Part shown: in pieces, positions 42,277 to 50,083 of the stretch
Layout of the letters: every line of letters begins with the position of its first letter
Position numbering within the stretch: position 1 is the first letter of the stretch
NCBI RefSeq assembly: GCF_024199985.1
Contig: NZ_JANARS010000012.1
Coordinates: 36,055 to 100,054 of the forward strand
Origin: Nocardioides pinisoli
GTDB lineage: Bacteria > Actinomycetota > Actinomycetes > Propionibacteriales > Nocardioidaceae
Direction: 5' to 3'
DNA length: 64,000 nucleotides
Position numbers and translations under genes: made by a program
Notes under the pieces: generated by a model
Seen by the model: the letters and a program-made list of their open reading frames with translations, nothing else
Database searches by the model: none
What the model was told of the DNA's origin: nothing

Positions 42277-42600
42277 TTGATCTTCATCACCGCCAAGTTC
42301 GCGATCAAGCCCGAGCACGCCGACGACTGGCCGGAGCTCTCCCGCGCCTTCACCGAGGCCACCCGGGCCGAGGAGGGCTGCCTGTGGTTCGAGTGGTCGC
42401 GCAGCCTCGAGGACCCGACCGTGTACGTCCTCGTCGAGGCCTTCCGCGACGGCGACGCCGGCGGGGCCCACGTCTCCTCCGCCCACTTCAAGGCGGCTCA
42501 GGCCGAGCTCCCGCAGTACCTCGTACGCACGCCCGACATCGTCAGCACCGAGGTCGACCAGGACGGCTGGAACGAGCTGGGGGAGATGCAGGTCGGCTGA
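42277..42600 (+). CDS. Antibiotic biosynthesis monooxygenase (ABM) domain protein
   Basis: 107 residues of the ferredoxin-like ABM fold: IFITAKFAIKPEHADDWPELSRAFTEATRAEEGCLWFEWSRS, YVLVEAFRDGDAGGAHVSSAHFKAA. Such small dimeric proteins include quinol monooxygenases and heme oxygenases as well as proteins with no known activity. The start is a TTG at 42277, supported by GAGGAGAG a few bases upstream and the lack of any other start. It is the last gene of the operon. Confidence 0.9.
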   Translation: MIFITAKFAIKPEHADDWPELSRAFTEATRAEEGCLWFEWSRSLEDPTVYVLVEAFRDGDAGGAHVSSAHFKAAQAELPQYLVRTPDIVSTEVDQDGWNELGEMQVG

Positions 42601-42607
42601 GGCCCTC

Positions 42608-42635
42608 GGCCCTCAGGCGCCGGCCCTCAGGCGCC
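42608..42635. repeat. 14-bp tandem duplication
   Basis: GGCCCTCAGGCGCC occurs twice head to tail at 42608 and 42622. The second copy holds the stop codon of the broken glycosyltransferase. Confidence 0.7.
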
Positions 42636-43192
42636 GAGACCGTCGAGGTAGTGGGCGAAGCCGCCCGGTGCCCGCCCGCTGCGACGTCCTGAGGTGACGA
42701 CCGGGACCGCACCGGTCGCGAGGGACGGCACCCCGGCGTCGCGCATCGCCGTCACCAGCCCCAGGTCCTCGTGCGTCGGCAGGAGCGGGAAGCCGCCGGC
42801 AGACCGGTAGGCGGCCAGCGTGAAGCCGAGGTTGGCACCGTGCACGTGGTCGTGGCCGTCGGCGCTCGTGTGGCGCTGGTGCCAGGCCGAGAGCGCCCCG
42901 GGGGAGAGGTCCCCCGGGCCGCCCACGCCGCAGCAGCCTCGACACCCTCCGACCGGGCGACGCCGACGCTCCCGGCGAGGGTGCTCAGCACGTGGACGCC
43001 GGCCCGACCGCGCGCCACCTGCGCCGAGTCGTCCTGGCAGACGTCGAGAACGACGACCACCCGGGCGCGGACGCGGGGGTGGGCCGACCGCAGCTCGCCG
43101 ACGGCGGCGGCGACCGCGTCGAGGCACGCGGGCAGCAGCTCCTCCTCGTCGCGGGCGGGGACGACGACCGCCACGGCGTCGGGCTGCGTCAC
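42627..43192 (-). pseudogene. Family 2 glycosyltransferase, broken by an internal deletion and frameshift
   Basis: The N-terminal half (GTG 43192 to about 42915) reads VAVVVPARDEEELLPACLDAV...VVVVLDVCQDDSAQVA...GVARSEGVEAAAAWAARG. The C-terminal half is in another frame (about 42925 to 42627) and reads LSPGALSAWHQRHTS...HVHGANLGFTLAAYRSAGGFPLLPTHEDLGLV...VPVVTSGRRSGRAPGGF. Together these are the two ends of one GT2 protein, but the central segment with the DxD sugar-nucleotide site is missing. The junction coincides with a perfect 9-base inverted repeat at 42897-42918. The start overlaps the upstream methyltransferase gene by GTGA, showing it was once part of that operon. Confidence 0.8.
42897..42918. 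repeat. Perfect inverted repeat at the glycosyltransferase deletion junction
   Basis: CCCGGGGGA and TCCCCCGGG flank a 4-base spacer, just where the reading frame changes. Confidence 0.7.
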
Positions 43193-44526
43193 GAGCGCCG
43201 ACCCAGCACGTGCAGCAGGAAGTCGGGCTCCTGGTGCTCGACCAGGACGCTGCCGCCGGCACCGACGAACGCGTCGACGAACGCGGCGTGGACCGCAGGC
43301 CCCGCCAGGGGCCACCCGACCGGCTGGTGGCGCCAGTGGCACAGGAGCACGTGCCCGTCGTCGGTCAGGGAGGACAGGCACAGGTCGACCAGCTCGGCGA
43401 GCCCGCGCGGGCTGAGGAAGTAACCGATCTCGGACACCGACACCAGGTCGAACCGGCCATCCGGCCACTCGTCGGGCACGCGTGCCAGCCGCACCTCCAG
43501 GCCGTCGGTGCCTGTCGTACGCCGTCGGGCGAGGTCGATCGCCGTGGGGCTGCTGTCGACGGCCAGCAGCCGGTCGCACCGGGCAGCGAGGTCCACGGCG
43601 ACCGCGCCGACCGAGCAGCCCACCTCGAGCGCCTCGCGGTAGCGCTCGCGCGGCAGGCTGGCGAGCGTGACGGCACGCTTGCGTCGCTCATAGGCGGAGT
43701 CGACGTCCCAGGGGTCGGGCCGCTCGCGGTGGACGCGGTCCAGCGCGTCGTCGGTGTCGGTGCCCATGTCGGCGTCGGGGCCGGCGAGGAAGACCTCGTG
43801 GTCGCGCTGGACGTGCTCGAGCAGGTCCGGGCCGAGGAGCACCTCGTCGCCCGGCGCAGCCGAGAGGGGCTGGACCTGGCTGGCGTGCGCGGAGATGGCA
43901 GCGCGTTTGGCCGCCACGGCGTCCGCCGCCAGCGGCAGGCGAGCGGACCGCTCGAGCGGGAGGTCGCCGGGTCGCCCCCAGTGCCAGAGCCACACGGGGT
44001 ACTCCCACAGCAGCGCGTCGGTGCGGTGGGCGGCGATCGCGGCCGCCCGCCCCATCGCCTCGTGGTCGGGATGGCCGTCGCCGCGCCACGGGGCGCAGAG
44101 CAGCACGTCCTCGCCGTCGGTGCCGATCGTCTCGACGAGCGCGGCGACGACGGCGTCCTCGTGCTGGGCGACCGCACCGTCCGGTACCTCGAGGCAGGTG
44201 ACGGCGGCAGCGGGTGCCAGGAGCGAGATGGCCCGACGCAGCTCGGTGAGGCGTACCCGGGCGAGGCGGTGGGCCGGGTGGGTGGGCGAGTGCGGGTGCG
44301 AGCCCTCGCCTGCCGTCGCCGTCACGACCTCGACCCGGCGACCCTGCGCGGCGGCCGTGTGGATCAGGCCGCCCGCGCCCAGGGTCTCGTCGTCGGGGTG
44401 TGCGCCCACGACGACGACCCGGCCGCGCGAGCCCGGCAGGTCGACGCTCGGGATGCTCGCCAGGGTCGGCGACCACGACGCGGCCGGCGTACCGGGGCGG
44501 TCGTGCCGGAAGTCGGGGGCCGTCAC
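43189..44526 (-). CDS. Fused PIG-L deacetylase and class I SAM methyltransferase
   Basis: 445 residues. The PIG-L/LmbE domain (about 30-240) has the zinc motif VGAHPDDETLGAGG and a second His in GDGHPDHEAMGRA; it removes N-acetyl groups from sugars. The methyltransferase domain (about 285-440) has the SAM motif ALEVGCSVGAVAVDLAARC and DLVSVSEIGYFL. The start overlaps the acyl-CoA dehydrogenase stop by GTGA and the stop overlaps the glycosyltransferase start by GTGA. An acylation/deacetylation/methylation/glycosylation set acting on a glycan or small molecule is suggested. The true product is unknown. Confidence 0.9.
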   Translation of the reverse strand: MTAPDFRHDRPGTPAASWSPTLASIPSVDLPGSRGRVVVVGAHPDDETLGAGGLIHTAAAQGRRVEVVTATAGEGSHPHSPTHPAHRLARVRLTELRRAISLLAPAAAVTCLEVPDGAVAQHEDAVVAALVETIGTDGEDVLLCAPWRGDGHPDHEAMGRAAAIAAHRTDALLWEYPVWLWHWGRPGDLPLERSARLPLAADAVAAKRAAISAHASQVQPLSAAPGDEVLLGPDLLEHVQRDHEVFLAGPDADMGTDTDDALDRVHRERPDPWDVDSAYERRKRAVTLASLPRERYREALEVGCSVGAVAVDLAARCDRLLAVDSSPTAIDLARRRTTGTDGLEVRLARVPDEWPDGRFDLVSVSEIGYFLSPRGLAELVDLCLSSLTDDGHVLLCHWRHQPVGWPLAGPAVHAAFVDAFVGAGGSVLVEHQEPDFLLHVLGRRS

Positions 44527-45587
44527 CAGCTCGACGCCGGGTCGTCGAGGGCCAGCCGGCCCAGGGAGGCCTGGTCGCGCTCGGCGTGCCACTGCCGCAG
44601 GTAGAGCTCGAGGTCGGCCACCCGGCGCGCGTGCGCCTCCTCGGTGGCCAGGGGGCCGGGACCCAGCCCGTGCGCCGCCCGTCGCAGGACGTCCTCGCAG
44701 GCGTCGGCGACGACCTCGCGCACGCGCAGGGCCGCGCGCCAGCCCTCCGGTCCGGACAGGTCGCCGGCGTCGAGGGCGGCGGCCGCCCGCTCCAGCGTCG
44801 CCCGGGCACCGTGCAGCCGGGCGTCGACGGCACCGAGGTGCACGAGCGCCACCTGGTCGGGCTCGCGTGTGCCCGCAGCCGCGACCATCCGGCGCGCCAG
44901 GCCCACCGCCCCGCCGAACCACACGGCAGCGACGCCGATGGCGCCCCACGCGAAGCCGGGCCTGTCGAGGTACCACCCCGGCGCCCCCACCGGTCGCGCC
45001 GGCACCGCTTGGAGGTCCAGGGGGCCGGAGTCGACGGCCGCGAGCCCCCGCGCCACCCAGGTCCCGGGCACAGCCGTCACGCCGTGGTGGTCGAGGTCGA
45101 CGGCGAAGAGCTGGCGTTCGGTCCCCACCCACGCGCTGATCAGCGCGTGGTCGAGCTCGCCCGCCAGCGAGCACCAGTGCTTGCGCCCGCTGAGGACGAA
45201 GGACGTCCCGTCGGGCGTCGCTCGCAACGGCTCGCCCGGACCCTCGGCGGCGAAGACGCCCCACGTGCCGGCCCCGGCCTCCACGCCCGCCTGCCCCAGG
45301 ATCGCCTGCGCATCGAGGTGGGGCTCCAGGACCCGCGCGACGGTCAGGTCGACCGCAGCGACGCTGGCGAGGGCCGACCACAGGTGGGCGGTGTCACCGG
45401 TCCCGGGGGCGGGAAGCGTGGCGACGTCCCCGGCAACGAGGGCGAGCGCGGCAGGCACGTCGCCCGCGGCGGCCAGCGCCCGTCGGCACAGCTCGACCAG
45501 CTCGTCCCGCCGCTCGAGGCTGGTGGGCCCCAGCTCGACGGGCCGTACGTCCGCCGCCGGGAGGTCGCTCGCATGGTCCGTCGTCAT
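44523..45587 (-). CDS. Acyl-CoA dehydrogenase-like protein
   Basis: 354 residues with the acyl-CoA dehydrogenase fold: an N-terminal helical part, a central beta region (GVFAAEGPGEPLRATPDGTSFVLSGRKHWCSLAGELDHALISAW) and a C-terminal helical domain (GAIGVAAVWFGGAVGLARRMVAA, LGAVDARLHGARATLERAAAALD, LRRAAHGLGPGPLATEEAHARRVADLELYLRQWHAERD). The sequence is shorter and more divergent than beta-oxidation enzymes, as seen for members in biosynthetic clusters. ATG 45587 has GAAGGA upstream. First gene of the three-gene unit. Confidence 0.87.
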   Translation of the reverse strand: MTTDHASDLPAADVRPVELGPTSLERRDELVELCRRALAAAGDVPAALALVAGDVATLPAPGTGDTAHLWSALASVAAVDLTVARVLEPHLDAQAILGQAGVEAGAGTWGVFAAEGPGEPLRATPDGTSFVLSGRKHWCSLAGELDHALISAWVGTERQLFAVDLDHHGVTAVPGTWVARGLAAVDSGPLDLQAVPARPVGAPGWYLDRPGFAWGAIGVAAVWFGGAVGLARRMVAAAGTREPDQVALVHLGAVDARLHGARATLERAAAALDAGDLSGPEGWRAALRVREVVADACEDVLRRAAHGLGPGPLATEEAHARRVADLELYLRQWHAERDQASLGRLALDDPASSW

Positions 45588-45685
45588 GTGGTCCTTCGGC
45601 TCGCGGGGCTTGCGGGGCACGGGTGCGCCTGCACGAACACTACGAGCACCGACGTCGTCGCCGGGACCGCCCGGTGTCCGCCCAC

Positions 45686-45719
45686 CTCGCTGGGTGAGGA
45701 GGGACGAAGTCCTGTCACG
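45686..45719. repeat. Type B intergenic repeat, copy 1
   Basis: 34 bases containing TGAGGAGGGACGAAGTCC. Its partner is at 46018-46051; the two flank the type A copies. Confidence 0.7.
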
Positions 45720-45757
45720 CCCCGCGGCCCTCGCTGATGGTGTCCGCCTTCGTCGTA

Positions 45758-45798
45758 GGTCGAGTAGGCCGCGAGGAACGAGCGGGCGTATCGAGACC
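45758..45798. repeat. Type A intergenic repeat, copy 1
   Basis: 41 bases beginning GGTCGAGTA and ending TATCGAGACC, an imperfect palindrome. Near-identical copies begin at 45835, 45910 and 45971. Confidence 0.85.
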
Positions 45799-45834
45799 CC
45801 CGCACCACCCGCTGGTCGAGCTGCCACCCTCGCT

Positions 45835-45875
45835 GGTCGAGTAGCCCGTGAGGAACGAGCGGGCGTATCGAGACC
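45835..45875. repeat. Type A intergenic repeat, copy 2
   Basis: Same 41-base element, differing from copies 1 and 4 by single bases near its centre (CCCGTGAGG). Confidence 0.85.
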
Positions 45876-45909
45876 TCGCACCCCCGCTGGTCGAGCAGCC
45901 GCCCTCGTT

Positions 45910-45950
45910 GGTCGAGTAGCCCGTGAGGAACGAGCGGGCGTATCGAGACC
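45910..45950. repeat. Type A intergenic repeat, copy 3
   Basis: Identical to copy 2 over the 41 bases. Confidence 0.85.
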
Positions 45951-45970
45951 CCTCGCCCGCCGCCCTCGTT

Positions 45971-46011
45971 GGTCGAGTAGCCCGCGAGGAACGAGCGGGC
46001 GTATCGAGACC
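45971..46011. repeat. Type A intergenic repeat, copy 4
   Basis: Same element with CCCGCGAGG at the centre. Confidence 0.85.
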
Positions 46012-46017
46012 CCGCGC

Positions 46018-46051
46018 CTCGTTGGTTGAGGAGGGACGAAGTCCCGTCCCG
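46018..46051. repeat. Type B intergenic repeat, copy 2
   Basis: 34 bases with TGAGGAGGGACGAAGTCCCG, matching copy 1 at 45686 with a few differences. Confidence 0.7.
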
Positions 46052-46141
46052 AAACGCGTCCGAAAGGTCGCCCAGCGACCGTCCACACCCGGGCCGTCTC
46101 GGCAGCGGCCACTGTCGGTGGTCGAGCGTAAGATCGAACAC

Positions 46142-47629
46142 ATGATCGAAGTGCTGGCAGGGCCCGGAGCAGGCGAGGTCGAGGACCTCACCGCCCGTGA
46201 CCTGCTCGCGCTTGCCCGCGATCGCAAGGCGACCGAGGACCGGGCTGCGGCCGACCTTCTCACGATCGCTGCGCAGTGGGCGGACCTGCATCCGCCGGAG
46301 TCGATCCACGACGCGGCCGTGTTCTCAATGGCTGCCGGCGGTCGTGAGCACGAGGAGCCCATCGCGGGTGAGGGGTGCCCGCTGGTGGCCGAGTTCTGCG
46401 TCGCCGAGCTCGGCAGCGTCCTCGGGATCTCCACGACGGCGGCGAAGAAGCTCATCGGCCACGCCCTCGAGCTGCGCCACCGCCTCCCACGCCTGTGGGC
46501 GCAGGTCCACGCCGGCCGGGTGCCGGCGTGGCGGGCCCGACTGGTGGCTGAAACCACCATCCACTCCACGCCGTCGCTGACGCGGGAGGCGGTCGGGTTC
46601 GTCGACGCCCAGGTCGCGGCCGTGGCCGGGAAGGTCGGCCCCGCCCAGCTCGACCGGCTGGTCGCCGAAGCGATCAAGCGGTTAGACCTCGCCGTCCCGG
46701 ACCCGACGGCGGATCCGGAGGACGGTTGGCTCCACGTCGACCCCCGCCACGCCAGCATCGACACCCAGGACGTCCACTACGCCGGCACCATGCGGATGGA
46801 GGCCGAGCTCGGCATCGCCGACGCTCTCGACGTCGACCGTGCCCTGGCCCACGGTGCGGCCACGTTGAAGGCGTTGGGGTCCGCGGAGTCGCTGAACGTC
46901 CGACGCGCGAAGGCCCTCGGCGACCTCGCGCGTACCCAGACCGCCCTCGACCTCCACGCCCAGGGCACCGGCACCGCGGCCCAGTCCACCGACATCAGCA
47001 CGGACCCCGACACCAGCATGGGCACTGACAGCGCCACGGGCGCCGTCCCCGACGGGCTGCCGGCCGCGCGGGAGGTCGTGCTGCACGCCCACTTCGCCGC
47101 CGACCTCGACGGACTGTCGACGGTGTTCGGTCCTACCGGACGCCTGGAGGAGGGCCAGCGGCTGGTGCTGCTCGACCAGGTCAAGTCGTGGTGCGCCGAC
47201 ACCCGCACCAGGGTCACCATCAAGCCCGTCATCGACCTCAACGCCGACCTCTCGACACCCGCGTACGCGGTGCCGGACAAGCTGCGCGAGCAGGTCATCC
47301 TCCGCGACCGCACCTGCGTCTTCCCCTGGTGCACGCGACCCGCGCGGCGAGCCGACATCGACCACGTCATCCCCCACGACCCCGACGCCGCCGCAGAAGG
47401 ACGCGAGCAGCCAGGGCCGACACAGACCGACAACCTCGCCTGCCTGTGCCGCACCCACCACCGGCTCAAGACACACTCGGCCTGGCGCTACGCGATGGTC
47501 GCACCCGGGATCTACGAGTGGACCAGCCCGCACGGCCACCGCTACCGCCGCGACCACACCGGCACCGAACGCATCGACCCGACCGGCCCGCCGGATCCAC
47601 CCGGCATCCCGCGACCCCGCCGACGATGA
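46142..47629 (+). CDS. DUF222 and HNH endonuclease domain protein (13E12 repeat family)
   Basis: 495 residues. The DUF222 region (about 1-330) has LTARDLLALARDRKATEDRAAADLLTIAAQWADLH and EFCVAELGSVLGISTTAAKKLIGHALELRHRLP. The HNH nuclease motif follows (about 390-445): RDRTCVFPWCTRPARRADIDHVIPHD...NLACLCRTHHRLKTH, with the zinc-type CxxxC pair and catalytic His. These genes are multicopy in Nocardioides-like and mycobacterial genomes and are associated with repeats; their function is unknown. A Ser/Thr/Asp-rich low-complexity insert lies near residues 285-305. ATG 46142 is preferred, since the frame upstream runs into the repeats. The gene appears intact. Confidence 0.9.
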   Translation: MIEVLAGPGAGEVEDLTARDLLALARDRKATEDRAAADLLTIAAQWADLHPPESIHDAAVFSMAAGGREHEEPIAGEGCPLVAEFCVAELGSVLGISTTAAKKLIGHALELRHRLPRLWAQVHAGRVPAWRARLVAETTIHSTPSLTREAVGFVDAQVAAVAGKVGPAQLDRLVAEAIKRLDLAVPDPTADPEDGWLHVDPRHASIDTQDVHYAGTMRMEAELGIADALDVDRALAHGAATLKALGSAESLNVRRAKALGDLARTQTALDLHAQGTGTAAQSTDISTDPDTSMGTDSATGAVPDGLPAAREVVLHAHFAADLDGLSTVFGPTGRLEEGQRLVLLDQVKSWCADTRTRVTIKPVIDLNADLSTPAYAVPDKLREQVILRDRTCVFPWCTRPARRADIDHVIPHDPDAAAEGREQPGPTQTDNLACLCRTHHRLKTHSAWRYAMVAPGIYEWTSPHGHRYRRDHTGTERIDPTGPPDPPGIPRPRRR

Positions 47630-47703
47630 CCCCGCCCCACACCCCGCCACCCACCAGGTAGCGGGGCCACAGGCACGTCCGGACGTCGCCAGAGCCTGAG
47701 TAG

Positions 47704-48040
47704 ATCGGCACCGACCCACGCCGGCCCACACCGATCGGCACCGACCCAGACCGCGGGCACCGACCCCACCGATCGACACCAGCTGAGCCGATCGGTACTG
47801 ACCCATACCGAGGGGCACCGACCCACACCGAGGGGCACCGACCCACGCCGGCCCACACCGATCGGCACCGACCCAGACCGCGGGGCACCGACCCGCACCG
47901 ATCGACACCAGCTGAGCCGATCGGCACCGACCCACACCGAGGGGCACCGACCCGCACCGAGCGGCACCGGTCCACCGATCGGCGCCGGCCCACCGATCGG
48001 CACCGGCCCACGCCGGCCCACACCGATCGTCACCGATCGA
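47704..48040. repeat. Degenerate short tandem repeats with a 127-129 bp duplication
   Basis: Units of about 18-20 bases, consensus close to GATCGGCACCGACCCACACC, repeat irregularly. On top of this, 47714-47840 and 47841-47969 are two near-identical larger copies differing by a few substitutions and two single-base insertions. On the minus strand it reads as repetitive peptides (GSVPIG, RCRSVWAG), which I regard as non-coding. Confidence 0.8.
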
Positions 48041-48180
48041 TGCCGGTTGCCGCCGCAGTGTCGACCGCAGGTAGATCCGGTCGTGGCCCCGCCCCGGCCC
48101 GTCGGGGCTCTTGCTGCAGCCGCGGCACGACGCGTTCCCCGGCGGCCCCGGCCCCGTCGTCATCGTCCCCTACGCGGCGT

Positions 48181-48216
48181 CGCCGAGCGGGTCGCCGAGC
48201 GGGTCGCCGAGCGGGT
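48181..48216. repeat. 12-bp perfect triplication
   Basis: CGCCGAGCGGGT occurs three times in a row. It does not interrupt any gene I can support. Confidence 0.75.
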
Positions 48217-48372
48217 GGTCGGGTGCAGCGTCGTGGCGCACGGCTGTGGCGCTCACCTCGGCCTCGGGTCCACCGGGGTTCAGCGAGGCGGCTGCGGGAC
48301 AGGGTCATGGCCACCGCGTTCGTGTCGACACCGTGGTCGACGGGGGCGCGCGGAGCGGCCAGAACGCTCCCG

Positions 48373-49038
48373 TCAGTTCGCGACGTCGACGACGAGGCGC
48401 GGCGGGTCAGTGAGCGTGAAGACGCGGAACGGCCGCTCGTCGCCGTCGACGCCGGCGAACACCTGGGTGTAGCCCTCGAACCACCCGTTGACGTGGACCT
48501 CGGCGATGCCGCCGGCCGCGCCGAGCCGCTGCGGGACCTCGAAGGACCCCGCGGCGGGCATCGCGGTGCCGGACGCGCTGATCGTGAGCACGTGGTCGCC
48601 CGCGAGCGGCACGACCTCGCCGCTGCCCTCAGCGACCGCCCGGTCGGCCCAGGCCACGCCCCAGCCGGGGGTGGCGGTGCCGCTCATCTCGAGCACGACG
48701 CGGTCGAAGCCGTCGTGCACGCCGGTGCGTACGTCGACCAGCTGCAGGTCCCAGTCGCCCGACGGCTTCGCGGTCTGCGGCTCGGTCGAGTCGGGGAATG
48801 GCGGTCCGTCGGGGGCGGGCGAAGGGGAGGACGGCTCCGGGGACGGCTGCGGGGAGGACGGCTGCGGGGAGGACGGCTCGGTGGGCGCGGGGGACGCGCT
48901 CGGGGACGACGCCTCCGACGGCTCGGGCGAGGACGTGGCGGTGCCTGCCGCGGAGGCGGGAGCGGGGTCATCGGTGCCGCTCCCGCAAGCCGTGAGCAGC
49001 AGCGCGGCAGCCAGTGACGTGCCCATTGCTCGTCGCAT
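48373..49038 (-). CDS. Lipoprotein with AMIN-like C-terminal domain
   Basis: 221 residues. The signal peptide ends in lipobox LLTAC (Cys18). A Ser/Pro/Glu-rich linker of about 65 residues with small repeats (SSPQPSSPQPSPEPSSPSP) spans the cell-wall zone. The folded domain (about 90-221) contains DWDLQLVDVRTGVHDGFDRVVLEMSG, GGIAEVHVNGWFEGYTQVFAGVDGDERPFRVFTLTDPPRLVVDVAN, the pattern of AMIN-like domains that bind cell-wall polymers in related proteins. ATG 49038 has AGGGGGAA upstream. Probable cell-wall-associated protein; exact role unknown. Confidence 0.85.
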   Translation of the reverse strand: MRRAMGTSLAAALLLTACGSGTDDPAPASAAGTATSSPEPSEASSPSASPAPTEPSSPQPSSPQPSPEPSSPSPAPDGPPFPDSTEPQTAKPSGDWDLQLVDVRTGVHDGFDRVVLEMSGTATPGWGVAWADRAVAEGSGEVVPLAGDHVLTISASGTAMPAAGSFEVPQRLGAAGGIAEVHVNGWFEGYTQVFAGVDGDERPFRVFTLTDPPRLVVDVAN

Positions 49039-49105
49039 CGTTCCCCCTGTCAGTGCCGCGGACCGGCGGCCCCAGCCTAGGGGCGGGGGCCGCCGGTCCC
49101 GGGGA

Positions 49106-50083
49106 TCACGGCCGCAGCAGGATCTTGCCGCGGCGGCCGGGCTCGCCGTTGGCGCGCGCGGCGTCGGCGATCTCGTCGAGGCCGTAGACCTTCTCGACGG
49201 GGAGCGTGAGCGCGCCGGAGCCGATGCCGGTCACCAGCTCGCCCATCAGCGCCGCCCGCTTCTCCCGCGACATCGCGCCGAAGACCTTGCTGCCCCAGAA
49301 GCCCTTGATGACGACCTGCTTGAAGATCACGTCGCCCGACCCGATCTCCATCGTCGGCGAGGCCATCGCGCCGAAGACCACGAGCACGCCGTCCTCGGCC
49401 AGGAGGGAGACGACGTCACCGGCGGACCGTCCGCCGACCGAGTCGACGCCGGCGACGATCGGGGCGTCGCCCACGATCTCGCGCACGCGGTCGCGCCAGC
49501 CGTCGTCGTCGGTCGCGACGACCCGCTCGATGCCCTGCTCGGCCAGCTCCGCGACACCGTCGGCTCGGCGGACGAGGCCGAGGACGTTCACGCCGCGCGC
49601 CGCGGCCAGCTGGGCGACGAGGCGGCCGACGGCGCCGTTGGCGGCGTTCTGGACGATCCAGTCACCCTCGGACACGTCGAGGTGGTCGAGCAGCGCGATG
49701 GCGCTGAACGGCATCGACACCAGCTGCGCCGCCGCCTCGTCACTCATGCCGTCCGGCACCGGGACCAGCCCGGCGGCCGGCGCGACGATGAGCTCGGCCC
49801 AGGCGCCGAACGTCCCGCCGGTGGCGACCCGCTGGCCCACCTCGAGCCCCTCGACGCCCTCACCGAGCGCCTCGACGACACCGACGGCCTCGGTCCCGGC
49901 GCGGGCCGGCATCTCGGGCTTGAAGCCATAGCTGCCGCGCGTCGTCCAGAGGTCGTGGTTGTGGATGGGGGAGAGGAGCACCCGCACGAGCGCCTGGCCC
50001 GGACCGGGCACGGGGTCCGGCACCTCCTGGACCGAGAGGACCTCGGCCGGGTCGCCGAACCTGGGCTGGACGAGTGCGCGCAT
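49106..50083 (-). CDS. Zinc-free medium-chain dehydrogenase/quinone oxidoreductase (MECR-like)
   Basis: 325 residues. MRALVQPRFGDPAEVLSVQEVPDPVPGPGQALVRVLLSPIHNHDLWTTRGSYG and ARAGTEAVGVVEALGEGVEGL are typical of the quinone oxidoreductase / 2-enoyl-CoA reductase branch. The NADPH motif is IVQNAANGAVGRLVAQLA. The four-cysteine zinc site of alcohol dehydrogenases is absent. It likely reduces an enoyl-CoA or quinone using NADPH. ATG 50083 was chosen, as the extra upstream frame adds only a basic, unrelated stretch. Confidence 0.88.
   Translation of the reverse strand: MRALVQPRFGDPAEVLSVQEVPDPVPGPGQALVRVLLSPIHNHDLWTTRGSYGFKPEMPARAGTEAVGVVEALGEGVEGLEVGQRVATGGTFGAWAELIVAPAAGLVPVPDGMSDEAAAQLVSMPFSAIALLDHLDVSEGDWIVQNAANGAVGRLVAQLAAARGVNVLGLVRRADGVAELAEQGIERVVATDDDGWRDRVREIVGDAPIVAGVDSVGGRSAGDVVSLLAEDGVLVVFGAMASPTMEIGSGDVIFKQVVIKGFWGSKVFGAMSREKRAALMGELVTGIGSGALTLPVEKVYGLDEIADAARANGEPGRRGKILLRP

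Larger units (their letters stand above)
45588..46141. other. Repeat-filled intergenic region
   Basis: The 554 bases between the acyl-CoA dehydrogenase and HNH genes hold four 41-base repeats bracketed by two 34-base repeats of another kind (listed separately), plus shorter fragments such as GCTGGTCGAGC. I see no gene. Confidence 0.75.
47630..48372. other. Gene-poor region downstream of the HNH gene
   Basis: The first 400 bases are tandem repeats (47704-48040). The rest (about 48041-48372) has open frames in several phases, Pro/Ser/Arg-rich, none convincing, and one 12-base triplication. It may hold a decayed gene. Confidence 0.6.

Noticed and set aside
45758..46011. CRISPR array
   Set aside because: Four repeats of 41 bases with short spacers of unequal length (36, 34 and 20 bases) that themselves contain repeat fragments, and no cas genes; these are dispersed intergenic repeats.
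45923..46141. N-terminal extension of the HNH protein into the repeats
   Set aside because: The extra residues translate the repeats; ATG 46142 gives the normal DUF222 start.
47466..48023. Minus-strand frame encoding repeated GSVPIG/RCRSVW peptides
   Set aside because: It is produced by the tandem DNA repeats, has no plausible start signal and overlaps the HNH gene.
47704..48040. Replication origin iterons
   Set aside because: Repeats are GC-rich and degenerate, without DnaA boxes, an AT-rich stretch or replication genes nearby.
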